Of a stretch of DNA of 6,650 bases, positions 1 through 6,267 are shown piece by piece. Position 1 is the first letter of the stretch; each line of letters begins with the position of its first letter. The translations under genes and the position numbers were made by a program. This stretch comes from Synergistaceae bacterium (GTDB taxonomy: Bacteria; Synergistota; Synergistia; Synergistales; Synergistaceae). The notes under the pieces are model-generated. The model searched no databases. It was not told the DNA's origin and worked only from the letters and a program-made list of their open reading frames with translations. The stretch is from positions 1-6,650 of the forward strand of contig JAISQC010000031.1 of assembly GCA_031274465.1 (NCBI GenBank), in the 5' to 3' direction.

Positions 1-755
1 TACTGCATCTGGATATGGAAGGGCCGAAGACCGTGACTGCTGCAGATATACAGCCCGACAGCGAGGTGGAGTTTCCCGCGCCGGACGCGGTCATCTGCCA
101 TCTCGGGGCTGGCGCCAAACTGTCGATGGATTTTTACATCGAGGCCGGCATCGGATATGCGTCTCTCGACAGGCCGAGGCCGCCTTATCTGCCCGTTGAC
201 GCGCTTCTGGTGGACGCGATATTCTCCCCGGCAAAGCGCGTCAAATACGAGGTGCAGGACAAGCGCATGGGGCAGAGGACGGACTACGACAGCCTGAGCC
301 TAGAGCTTTGGACGAACGGCGTTGTGAGCCCGGAGGACGCGGTGAGGCAGGCGGCCGTCATCTTGAAGGATTACTTCCTGAACATAGCGCTTGCCGTCTC
401 CCAAGACGACCCGGACCTTCAGGTGGAGATCAAGGGGATAGACATCGGAAAAATGTCCGACAAGGGAAACTCCGCTGATTCCCCGGTCAGGAATTTCATG
501 AAACTGGGGGACAACCCGGCGTACGCGCGCCCTGTGCGCGACCTCGAACTGTCGGTCCGCAGCGAGAACTGCCTGATGCGCGGCGGGGTCCACTTCATCG
601 GGGAGCTGGTCTCGCGCTCTCGCAGCGATCTGCTCAAGATAAGGAATCTCGGGAAAATTTCGCTCCGCGAGATCGAGGAAAAGCTGACGAAATTCGATCT
701 GACCCTCTCAGGGCCTATCGACGACGATCCCGAAGAAGACCGTCTGTATAAGTAG
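1..755 (+). CDS. rpoA: RNA polymerase alpha subunit, 3' part (5' end outside window)
   Basis: Alpha subunit of RNA polymerase: it dimerises to scaffold the beta and beta' subunits, and its C-terminal domain contacts UP elements and activators. The reading frame is open from the first bases (Leu-His-Leu-Asp before the Met at 15), so that Met is internal and about 100 N-terminal residues lie off the window. Numbering from the Met at 15, the end of the N-terminal domain is visible (GPKTVTAADI near 3-12, VDAIFSPAKRVKYEV 66-80, QRTDYDSL 87-94). An acidic linker and the helix-hairpin-helix C-terminal domain follow (about 178-230: VRSENCL, LLKIRNLGKISLREIEEKL). Arg182 aligns with the DNA-contacting Arg265 of E. 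coli. The protein ends in an acidic tail. It is followed after 31 nt by rplQ, the usual partner. Identity is secure. Confidence 0.97.
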   Translation, partial: LHLDMEGPKTVTAADIQPDSEVEFPAPDAVICHLGAGAKLSMDFYIEAGIGYASLDRPRPPYLPVDALLVDAIFSPAKRVKYEVQDKRMGQRTDYDSLSLELWTNGVVSPEDAVRQAAVILKDYFLNIALAVSQDDPDLQVEIKGIDIGKMSDKGNSADSPVRNFMKLGDNPAYARPVRDLELSVRSENCLMRGGVHFIGELVSRSRSDLLKIRNLGKISLREIEEKLTKFDLTLSGPIDDDPEEDRLYK

Positions 756-786
756 GGAAATAAATCTGTAAAGGGGCTAAACTCGG

Positions 787-1140
787 ATGAGACATCGCAT
801 GAATCTTAGGCGTCTTGGACGCAATGGCTCGCACAGGCGGGCAATGCTGACCAATCTGGCGGCCAGCCTTTTCGTGGAGGGGAGCATAATCACGACTGTC
901 GCGCGAGCCAAGGAGCTGCGCCGGGTCGCGGAGAAGCTGATAACGAAGGCAAAGGGAGGCACGCTGGCCGACCGAAGGCTCGTCATAGCGAGGATGCCGC
1001 ACAAGGCGGCCGTCCTCTCCCTCTTCAACGATATCGCGCCCCGCTATTCCGAGAGGAACGGCGGGTACACGAGAATCGTCAAAATCGCGAACAGGGTCGG
1101 GGACGCAGCCCCGATGGCGGTCATCCAGCTGGTGGAATAG
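787..1140 (+). CDS. rplQ: 50S ribosomal protein L17
   Basis: Component of the large ribosomal subunit that lies near the peptide exit tunnel. The 117-residue product has the usual bacterial L17 length. It begins with the hallmark block MRHRMNLRRLGRNGSHRRAM, continues with LTNLAASLFVEGSIITTVARAKELR (about residues 21-45), and ends in the typical GGYTRIVKIANRVGDAAPMAVIQLVE segment. The ATG at 787 is preceded by an AAGGGG-type Shine-Dalgarno at about 771-776. The gene follows rpoA by 31 nt and precedes the ECF ATPase by 4 nt, so it is almost certainly co-transcribed with both. Nothing is odd about it. Confidence 0.98.
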   Translation: MRHRMNLRRLGRNGSHRRAMLTNLAASLFVEGSIITTVARAKELRRVAEKLITKAKGGTLADRRLVIARMPHKAAVLSLFNDIAPRYSERNGGYTRIVKIANRVGDAAPMAVIQLVE

Positions 1141-1144
1141 CTGC

Positions 1145-1966
1145 GTGGATCAAGTTCCCATTTTCGACGTCAAGGGGGCGGTTTACTCTTATAACGAAAC
1201 TGGCCCGCCTGCTTTGGATGGCGTGGATTTGACCGTCATGCCCGGTGAATGGGTTGCCGTCTTAGGCGCCAACGGTTCGGGAAAATCCACGCTCGCCAAG
1301 GTTTGCAACGCCCTGCTGGTTCCGGCGCAGGGCGCTTGTTTTTCGCTCGGGCTCGACACGTCCGATCCCGGCAACGCTGGGGCGGTCAGGCAGGGAGTTG
1401 CGCTCGTCTTTCAAAACCCAGACGATCAGATAGTGGCGAGCGTGGTGGAAGAGGACGTTGCCTTCGGCCCGGAGAACCTGGGCCTGCCGTCCGGCGAGAT
1501 AGAGCGGAGGGTGGACCGTGCCCTCGAACTCGTCAGCCTGACGGACTTGAGGAAACGGGGGTCCTACTCGCTGTCGGGCGGCCAAAAACAGCGCCTCGCT
1601 CTGGCTGGGGCGCTCGCCCTCGAACCCAAAGCCCTCGTGCTCGACGAATCGACGTCAATGCTGGATCCGGATGGCCGCAGGTCGTTTCTGGGCTGTCTCG
1701 GGGAACTCAACCGTCTGGGCATGACGATACTCCAGATCACCCACGCGGTGGAGGACATCATGTTCTCCGGCAGGATAGTCGTGCTGGGCGCGGGGCGCGT
1801 TTTGTGGGACGGGCGCCAGCACGGGTTTTGGGACGGAAAGTATCGCGAGTTTGGTTTCAGCGAGCCGCCGGAGCTGGCGCTTTACCGCGAGCTGGCGTCG
1901 CGCGGCCTGATCGACCCCCTTACCGCCCCTCGCGTAGACGACATGCTGGAGGCCCTGTGTCTATAA
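1145..1966 (+). CDS. ecfA1: ECF transporter energy-coupling ATPase EcfA1 (CbiO-like)
   Basis: One of two cytoplasmic ABC ATPases that power uptake of vitamins or metal ions through an energy-coupling factor transporter. The 273-residue protein shows a complete nucleotide-binding domain: Walker A GANGSGKST (41-49), Q-loop Gln90 in FQNPDDQ, signature LSGGQ (143-147), Walker B ALVLDE with catalytic Glu168, D-loop SMLDP (171-175) and switch His200. The DESTSMLDP stretch is characteristic of the A1 paralogue rather than A2. The start is GTG at 1145, four nt after the rplQ stop, with GGTGG at 1131-1135 as the likely ribosome binding site. The C-terminal tail (about 235-273) matches the region that contacts the coupling protein in this family. 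It overlaps ecfA2 by 10 nt. Confidence 0.95.
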   Translation: MDQVPIFDVKGAVYSYNETGPPALDGVDLTVMPGEWVAVLGANGSGKSTLAKVCNALLVPAQGACFSLGLDTSDPGNAGAVRQGVALVFQNPDDQIVASVVEEDVAFGPENLGLPSGEIERRVDRALELVSLTDLRKRGSYSLSGGQKQRLALAGALALEPKALVLDESTSMLDPDGRRSFLGCLGELNRLGMTILQITHAVEDIMFSGRIVVLGAGRVLWDGRQHGFWDGKYREFGFSEPPELALYRELASRGLIDPLTAPRVDDMLEALCL

Positions 1967-2805
1967 AGCTCGACGGCGTCTCCTACGCATACAACGTCGG
2001 GACTCCTGCGGAAAACGTCGCGCTGGATGGCGTCTCGCTCGTGGTGGAGCGGGGAGAGTGGCTGTCGATAGTCGGGCACACCGGCAGCGGCAAATCGACG
2101 CTGGCGCAGCATCTCAACCTGCTGCTTTCCCCGCAGTCGGGGACGGTGTCGGTCGACGGAGAGCTCGTGCAGATCGGGACCAAGGCCGCTCGCGGGCTCA
2201 GGCGCAAGGTCGGCTTGGTCTTCCAATATCCGGAGTCGCAATTTTTCGCCGAGACAGTGCGCGACGAGATAGAGTTCGCTCCCTCCAACTGGGGCGTCAA
2301 AGGCGACGACCTGAAATCCTGCGTTGATGAGGCAGTCTCCGCCTCCGGGCTGGACCCGGCATTGCTCGCCGCGAACCCCTTTGCCCTGTCCGGAGGGCAG
2401 AGGCGCCGGGCCGCCATCGCTTCCGTGCTCGCCATGCGCCCGGAATACCTTGTCCTCGACGAGCCGACGGCAGGTTTGGACGCAGCCGGGATCAGAGATC
2501 TGACCGGGATGCTTTCGGACCTGAGGGAACGGGGGATGGCTGTGGTTCAGGTGACTCATGACCTCGGCGTAGCGCTGGAGCGCAGCGATCGGGTTTTGGC
2601 GCTCGAGCGGGGCAGGGCCGTCGCGGAGGGCACTCCGGAGGAAATAGCCTCATACCTCGCCGAAAACCCGGTGAAGGGCCTTCTGCTTCCGCCGTGCGCG
2701 AGTTTCGCGCACCGATTGAGGAGTCGCGGCATAAACGTGCCTCTCACCAGCGGCGCCGCTGCCATCGCAGAGGCCGTGGAAAAAGCGCGCGCGGTAATGC
2801 GATGA
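1957..2805 (+). CDS. ecfA2: ECF transporter energy-coupling ATPase EcfA2 (CbiO-like)
   Basis: Second ATPase of the ECF module, expected to heterodimerise with EcfA1 and dock on EcfT. I choose the GTG at 1957, giving 282 residues that begin (M)SIKLDGVSYAYN as in the family. The frame stays open far upstream, but that part only shadows ecfA1. GGAGG at 1948-1952 is the likely ribosome binding site, though its 4-nt spacing is short, which suggests coupling to ecfA1 translation. Motifs: Walker A GHTGSGKST (40-48), Q-loop Gln90 in FQYPESQ, signature LSGGQ (144-148), Walker B YLVLDE with Glu169, the DEPTAGLD sequence typical of A2, and switch His201. The stop overlaps the ecfT start in ATGA. Confidence 0.95.
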   Translation: MSIKLDGVSYAYNVGTPAENVALDGVSLVVERGEWLSIVGHTGSGKSTLAQHLNLLLSPQSGTVSVDGELVQIGTKAARGLRRKVGLVFQYPESQFFAETVRDEIEFAPSNWGVKGDDLKSCVDEAVSASGLDPALLAANPFALSGGQRRRAAIASVLAMRPEYLVLDEPTAGLDAAGIRDLTGMLSDLRERGMAVVQVTHDLGVALERSDRVLALERGRAVAEGTPEEIASYLAENPVKGLLLPPCASFAHRLRSRGINVPLTSGAAAIAEAVEKARAVMR

Positions 2806-3638
2806 AGTTCGGGAACACGTCCATCGGGCAGTTCATCCCCGGCGAGTCCGTCATACATTTGCTCGACCCGAGGTGCAAGATGATAGGCACGTTCGTCCTG
2901 CTGACGGCTCTTTTCATGGCAGGCGCTCCTTGGGATTTCGTCCCGTGGGTTTTTCTGCTGGCCGCGATGCCCCGCCTGTCCCGAATCTCCATGCGGGCCA
3001 TTTTGCGCTCCGGACGCCCAGTGCTGTTTTTGGTCATGTTTACGATGCTGCTCAATGTATTTTGGACTCCCGGAAACGAGATAGCCCGCTTGGGGCCGCT
3101 TCGTATAACGGAGGAAGGCATCGTGAGCGCCTTTTGCATGGGGGTGCGGCTTTATTTTCTGGTCGTGTTCGCCGCGATTTTGATGATGACCACGAGCCCG
3201 ATGGCCTTTTCGGACGGCTTGGAGCGGATATTGTCGCCGCTTGCGCGCCTCGGCCTTCCCGTGTCCGAGATGGCCATGATGATGACCATAGCCCTGCGCT
3301 TCATCCCGACACTGTTCGAGGAGACCGACAGGATACTCAAGGCCCAGATGTCGCGGGGCGCCGACTTTGAAAGCGGGTCGATGATAAAGCGGGCGCGGAG
3401 TTTCATCCCGGTACTGGTGCCGCTGTTCGTGCTGGTGTTCGCGCGCGCGGAAAACCTTGCCGTAGCGATGGAATCGCGCTGCTACGTGCCGGGAGGGCAT
3501 AGGTCGAGGATGCGCCCTCTCGTCTGGGAGGCGCGCGACACAAAAGCAATGTCCTGCATGGTGGCTTTTGCCGTTTTTTCGTTCCTGTGGGGCATGTGCC
3601 TGCCCAAAATCGCCTCGATATGCCTCGATATGCTTTAG
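2802..3638 (+). CDS. ecfT: ECF transporter transmembrane coupling protein EcfT (CbiQ-like)
   Basis: Membrane scaffold that joins the EcfA1/EcfA2 ATPases to a substrate-binding S component. It starts at the ATG of an ATGA overlap with ecfA2, giving 278 residues. It opens with the family pattern G(x)FIPGESVIHLLDPRCKMI (9-28), followed by hydrophobic segments at about 29-57, 73-88, 107-130, a stretch ending near 170, 202-217 and 248-268. The cytoplasmic coupling helices carry the two Arg motifs that insert into the ATPases: Ser-Arg-Gly at 184-186 (QMSRGADFE) and Ser-Arg-Cys at 225-227 (AMESRCY). The canonical motif is Ala-Arg-Gly, so both are variants, but each keeps the Arg. No S-component gene is nearby, so the transported substrate cannot be told. 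The 3' end overlaps truA by 19 nt. Confidence 0.94.
   Translation: MKFGNTSIGQFIPGESVIHLLDPRCKMIGTFVLLTALFMAGAPWDFVPWVFLLAAMPRLSRISMRAILRSGRPVLFLVMFTMLLNVFWTPGNEIARLGPLRITEEGIVSAFCMGVRLYFLVVFAAILMMTTSPMAFSDGLERILSPLARLGLPVSEMAMMMTIALRFIPTLFEETDRILKAQMSRGADFESGSMIKRARSFIPVLVPLFVLVFARAENLAVAMESRCYVPGGHRSRMRPLVWEARDTKAMSCMVAFAVFSFLWGMCLPKIASICLDML
3612..3631 (+). repeat. 10-bp perfect tandem duplication at the ecfT/truA junction
   Basis: GCCTCGATAT occurs twice head to tail (3612-3621 and 3622-3631). The duplication contains the truA ATG (3620-3622) and the last codons of ecfT, which ends at 3638. A 10-bp insertion shifts frame, so this unit helps decide both where ecfT stops and where truA starts. 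Confidence 0.85.
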
Positions 3639-4384
3639 AGCTCTCGTACGACGGGGCCAGCTACTCCGGATGGCAGCTCCAGAGTGGCGGGAACTGCGTT
3701 CAGGGCGCGGTGGAAACCGCGCTCGGCAGGCTGGGGGAGAGAACGCGCATCTCGGGCGCTGGCAGGACCGATGCCGGAGTCCACGCGAAGGGACAAGTGG
3801 CCCACTTCGACGCGGAGCGCGATTGGGAAGCGCGCCGGCTACTGCTCGCTGTCAACGCGCACCTGCCCCCTTCGATATCCGCGATGCGGGCCGCTAAGGC
3901 AGGGGAGGGGTTCCATGCGCGACATGACGCGATATGGCGCGAATACCGCTATTTCATATGGAATTCATCGACATGCCATCCTCACATAAGGCCATACGTA
4001 TTCTGGCTGCCTGGCTCACACTACGACTGGGCGCGGGCTGGGCGCGCGGTTTCCGCTATCGTCGGAACGCATGATTTCGCCGCCTTCTGCCGCATGGCGG
4101 ACCGACCCGAGAACACGCGGCGAACCGTCCGCAGCGCAAGGCTGATCGCGCGCGGCGATCTGGCGGTGTTCAGGATAGTGGCGAACTCGTATCTGACGAA
4201 CATGGTGAGGATAGCGGTGGGGAACCTGATCGCAGTGGCATCCGGCAAGCGCGACGAGCCGTGGCTGGCGTCTCTCTTCGAAGAGGGGAGAGACCGGCGC
4301 CGAAGCGAGCGCACCGTGCCCGCCAGCGGTCTTTTTTTATGGAAAGTGACCTACCCCGAAGACATCTTCGGCCGGGAAAACTGA
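3620..4384 (+). CDS. truA: tRNA pseudouridine(38-40) synthase TruA
   Basis: Converts uridines 38-40 in the anticodon arm of many tRNAs to pseudouridine. I chose the ATG at 3620 because it gives MPRYALELSYDG, matching the family N-terminus; GTG codons at 3587 and 3596 would only add a shadow of ecfT. The 254-residue length is normal. Catalytic Asp51 sits in GRTDAGVHA (48-56). Other family blocks are YSGWQ (15-19), FHARHDAIWREYRY (98-111), GTHDFAAF (149-156), NMVRIAVGNLI (194-204) and VPASGLFLWKVTYP (233-246). No good Shine-Dalgarno precedes it, so initiation probably depends on coupling with ecfT, which it overlaps by 19 nt. The last eight codons and the stop lie inside a 39-bp sequence repeated after the MATE gene, so the EDIFGREN tail was probably supplied or duplicated by that repeat. 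Confidence 0.95.
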   Translation: MPRYALELSYDGASYSGWQLQSGGNCVQGAVETALGRLGERTRISGAGRTDAGVHAKGQVAHFDAERDWEARRLLLAVNAHLPPSISAMRAAKAGEGFHARHDAIWREYRYFIWNSSTCHPHIRPYVFWLPGSHYDWARAGRAVSAIVGTHDFAAFCRMADRPENTRRTVRSARLIARGDLAVFRIVANSYLTNMVRIAVGNLIAVASGKRDEPWLASLFEEGRDRRRSERTVPASGLFLWKVTYPEDIFGREN

Positions 4385-4391
4385 AATGCCC
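4353..4391 (+). repeat. 39-bp direct repeat, copy 1, over the truA 3' end
   Basis: This 39-bp stretch is identical to 5910-5948. It includes the last truA codons and its TGA (4382-4384). It carries a dyad CCGAAG-ACAT-CTTCGG at 4356-4371 and a palindromic CGGCCG at 4369-4374. Past the exact match, a weaker resemblance to copy 2 continues to about 4411 (shared GCAGGC and AAT with small indels). No T-run follows, so it does not look like a terminator. Confidence 0.93.
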
Positions 4392-4427
4392 AAAGCAATT
4401 GCGCAGGCAATGGAGTTAGTCGTAAAA

Positions 4428-4460
4428 CCCGGACTGGGTTTGGATAACCTTGGAATCCGG
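4428..4460 (+). promoter_or_regulatory. Imperfect nested dyad in the leader of the MATE gene
   Basis: In the 102-nt gap between truA and the MATE gene, CCGGA (4429-4433) can pair with TCCGG (4456-4460), and GGTT (4437-4440) with AACC (4446-4449) around a 5-nt loop. It lies just upstream of the Shine-Dalgarno. It could be an operator or a leader hairpin, or chance; there is no T-run and no convincing -35/-10 pair in the gap. Confidence 0.25.
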
Positions 4461-4468
4461 CCCTTTGT

Positions 4469-4476
4469 AAAGGAGG
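4469..4476 (+). promoter_or_regulatory. Strong ribosome binding site of the MATE gene
   Basis: AAAGGAGG is the strongest Shine-Dalgarno match on the + strand here. It sits 7 nt before a TTG at 4484 and 10 nt before the ATG at 4487, so it does not settle which is used. Its strength suggests the gene is translated independently of truA. Confidence 0.75.
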
Positions 4477-4486
4477 CGTTCGTTTG

Positions 4487-5875
4487 ATGCCCGAGAACAG
4501 CGACGTCGCGAGCCATCCGCTTGCAACAGGCAGCGTTGGTAAATTGCTTTTGAAATTCGCGATCCCGAGCATAGTGTCGATGCTCGTGGGAGCTCTCTAT
4601 AACATAGTCGATCAGGTTTTCATAGGGCGCGGTGTCGGAATGCTCGGAAACGCCGCAACAAACGTCGCGTTCCCCCTCATGACGATCTCCATGGCAACGA
4701 CTCTTACGCTGGCAATCGGAGGAGCGTCCAATTTCAACCTCGCTCTTGGGCGAGGCGACAAGGAGCGAGCCGGGCGAGTTATAGCGAACGCTATTATGTA
4801 CTCTGCTATATTCGGAACGATCATAGGGGCTGCGGCTCTTCTGCTGCTCGAACCCATGCTTGTCGCGTTCGGCGCTACCGATGATGTGTTGCCCTACGCT
4901 CTCACATACACCGGCATAACGTCGCTCGGAGCGCCTTTCATCGTGATGTCGGTATGCGGAAGCCATCTCATTCGCGCGGATGGCAGCCCCAAGTATGCGA
5001 TGCTCTGCAATTTGAGCGGAGCTGTGCTCAACACCATACTCGACCCTATTTTCATCTTCGTGTTCGACATGGGCATAGCCGGAGCGGCGTGGGCGACCGT
5101 GATATCGATAATAGCCAGTTGGCTGATGGTTATGGCTCACCTTATAAATTTCAGAAGCGTGAAGCTGAAGGCAAATTATTTTCGCCCGAGTCTCTCGGTA
5201 CTCAGATCGATAACAGCGCTCGGAATGGCGGTGGGCTTCAATCAGTTGTCTATGATGTTCGTCCAGGTGGCACTGAACAACATCCTCACCTTTTACGGCG
5301 CCTCGTCGGTGTACGGCAGCAACATACCGCTTGCCGCGAGCGGCATCATAACCAAGGTCAACTTGATATTCATGGCTGTGGTAGTGGGGTTCGCCCAAGG
5401 AGGGCAGCCGATAATCGGCTTCAACTACGGCGCGCGGAAATACGCCAGAGTACGGCGAACATTCAGGTTCACCCTCTCGTCGGCCACCTGCGTGTCTGTC
5501 GTAGTGTTCGCCGTATTCCAGATTTTTCCCCGCGAGATAATCGACCTGTTCGGGAAAGTGAACGATCAATATTATCAATTCGTCGAACGGTATTTCAGGA
5601 TATTTCTTTTCATGACGTTCGTAAACGGCATACAGCCGGTCACCGCGAATTTTTTCTCCTCGATAGGCAAGGGAATGCGGGGGTTTTTCATATCGCTCAC
5701 CCGCCAGATATTATTTCTGCTGCCGCTCATCATCATCTTTCCCCGATACTGGGGCATAGACGGCGTGATGTACGCGGGCCCGCTAGCGGATTTCGCCGCC
5801 GCGTGTCTAGCGGCGTTTTTCATAGTTCGTGAGATTCGCGAAATGAAAGAACTGGAGCGCGCGGAATCCCGATAA
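4487..5875 (+). CDS. MATE-family multidrug efflux transporter
   Basis: Inner-membrane antiporter of the multidrug and toxic compound extrusion family, which exports cationic drugs or metabolites using a Na+ or H+ gradient. The 462-residue length and about 12 hydrophobic segments in two similar halves fit the family. Recognisable blocks are LLKFAIPSIVSMLVGALYNIVDQVFIGR (21-48), IRADGSPKYAM (162-172), LDPIFIF with GIAGAAWATVIS (185-207), and in the second half GFAQGGQPIIGFNYGA (301-316). These resemble the MepA/DinF-like branch. I take ATG at 4487; the in-frame TTG at 4484 adds one residue. It stands alone after a 102-nt gap and converges with the toxin-antitoxin operon. The 39-bp repeat brackets the gene, suggesting it may have been acquired as a unit. 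The substrate cannot be predicted. Confidence 0.93.
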   Translation: MPENSDVASHPLATGSVGKLLLKFAIPSIVSMLVGALYNIVDQVFIGRGVGMLGNAATNVAFPLMTISMATTLTLAIGGASNFNLALGRGDKERAGRVIANAIMYSAIFGTIIGAAALLLLEPMLVAFGATDDVLPYALTYTGITSLGAPFIVMSVCGSHLIRADGSPKYAMLCNLSGAVLNTILDPIFIFVFDMGIAGAAWATVISIIASWLMVMAHLINFRSVKLKANYFRPSLSVLRSITALGMAVGFNQLSMMFVQVALNNILTFYGASSVYGSNIPLAASGIITKVNLIFMAVVVGFAQGGQPIIGFNYGARKYARVRRTFRFTLSSATCVSVVVFAVFQIFPREIIDLFGKVNDQYYQFVERYFRIFLFMTFVNGIQPVTANFFSSIGKGMRGFFISLTRQILFLLPLIIIFPRYWGIDGVMYAGPLADFAAACLAAFFIVREIREMKELERAESR

Positions 5876-5909
5876 CATGGCCGATAAAGACAAAGTAAAT
5901 CTGGCGGCG

Positions 5910-5948
5910 ACCCCGAAGACATCTTCGGCCGGGAAAACTGAAATGCCC
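5910..5948 (+). repeat. 39-bp direct repeat, copy 2, after the MATE gene
   Basis: Identical to 4353-4391, in the same orientation, 1557 bp downstream. The dyad CCGAAG-ACAT-CTTCGG is at 5913-5928. It lies in the 137-nt gap between the convergent MATE and toxin genes, starting 34 nt after the MATE stop. The degenerate extension shared with copy 1 runs to about 5966. Confidence 0.93.
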
Positions 5949-5976
5949 TCGCATCCGCAGGCCAATCATTGCGTGA

Positions 5977-5995
5977 CTGAGGCTGTAACTCAGCC
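5977..5995. other. Small hairpin between convergent MATE and toxin genes
   Basis: CTGAG (5977-5981) can pair with CTCAG (5989-5993) around a 7-nt loop, or alternatively GGCTG (5981-5985) with CAGCC (5991-5995) around 5 nt. It could slow polymerase from either side, but there is no T-run on either strand, so I do not call it a terminator. No clear terminator is visible for the MATE gene. Confidence 0.35.
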
Positions 5996-6012
5996 AAGAC
6001 TTACGGTTCGAA

Positions 6013-6267
6013 TCAATAATGCCCTTTGCAAGAATAAATTTCGAGTCTGTCAGCGACAATTTGGAACACAAGGCGATTAACCTCGTCAATCTTTACGCTC
6101 CACCACCCCGACAAATCGTCCTTCAGCGGCTCAGGTTTTCCGATGCCGTCATATCCGTTGCGTTCAATGTCCTTCAGCAACAGGTTAATCCTCCGCAAAG
6201 TCTTCTTATCTTGCGCCTGCCAATATTCATAATCTGTCCAAGCTGTTTCGTGCCATAACTTAAGCAT
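6013..6267 (-). CDS. Type II toxin, Txe/YoeB-family mRNA endoribonuclease
   Basis: Ribosome-associated mRNA interferase that cleaves mRNA in the ribosomal A site when freed from its antitoxin. The ATG at 6267-6265 gives 84 residues, exactly the length of E. coli YoeB; a TTG at 6279 would add four residues (MRRR) not seen in the family. GAGG at 6277-6274, inside the antitoxin gene, is a well-spaced ribosome binding site. From that ATG the sequence aligns without gaps to YoeB: W5, W10, D12Y13, Y15W16Q17, GKPEPLK (43-49), LSGWWS (52-57), NRLVF (64-68) and the terminal HY. The active-site residues Glu46, Arg65, His83 and Tyr84 are all present, so the toxin looks functional. It overlaps the antitoxin by 8 nt, a usual arrangement for coupled expression. 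Composition is more AT-rich than the operon to the left. Confidence 0.93.
   Translation of the reverse strand: MLKLWHETAWTDYEYWQAQDKKTLRRINLLLKDIERNGYDGIGKPEPLKDDLSGWWSVKIDEVNRLVFQIVADRLEIYSCKGHY

Noticed and set aside
1249..1956. Upstream in-frame extension of ecfA2
   Set aside because: This stretch is low-complexity Arg/Gly-rich translation in the wrong frame of ecfA1; the real ecfA2 starts at the GTG at 1957.
2556..3500. A 314-codon - strand ORF opposite ecfT and the ecfA2 3' end
   Set aside because: Its composition (many His, Arg, Gln, Gly) is that of an antisense shadow, and the + strand genes are well-supported family members.
4356..4371. The CCGAAG/CTTCGG hairpin as a truA terminator
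   Set aside because: It lies within truA before the stop codon, has no following T-run, and recurs as part of a longer repeat.
4337..5578. A 413-codon - strand ORF opposite the MATE gene
   Set aside because: It is rich in His, Arg, Glu and Tyr, as expected from reading a membrane-protein gene antisense. It has no recognisable motif, and the + strand frame is clearly the real gene.
5955..6025. tRNA-like features: a 5-bp stem with 7-nt loop followed by GGTTCGAATC
   Set aside because: The T-stem pairs at only three of five positions, position 33 would be C instead of T, no acceptor stem or D arm can be formed, and the T-loop lookalike overlaps the toxin stop codon.
6018..6025. A third AATGCCC occurrence as a further repeat copy
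   Set aside because: Only seven or eight bases match the repeat and they encode the end of the toxin, so this is best explained by chance.
5877..6080. A 67-codon + strand ORF beginning one base after the MATE stop
   Set aside because: It is composed of the 39-bp repeat and sequence antisense to the toxin gene, has no well-placed Shine-Dalgarno and resembles no family I know.
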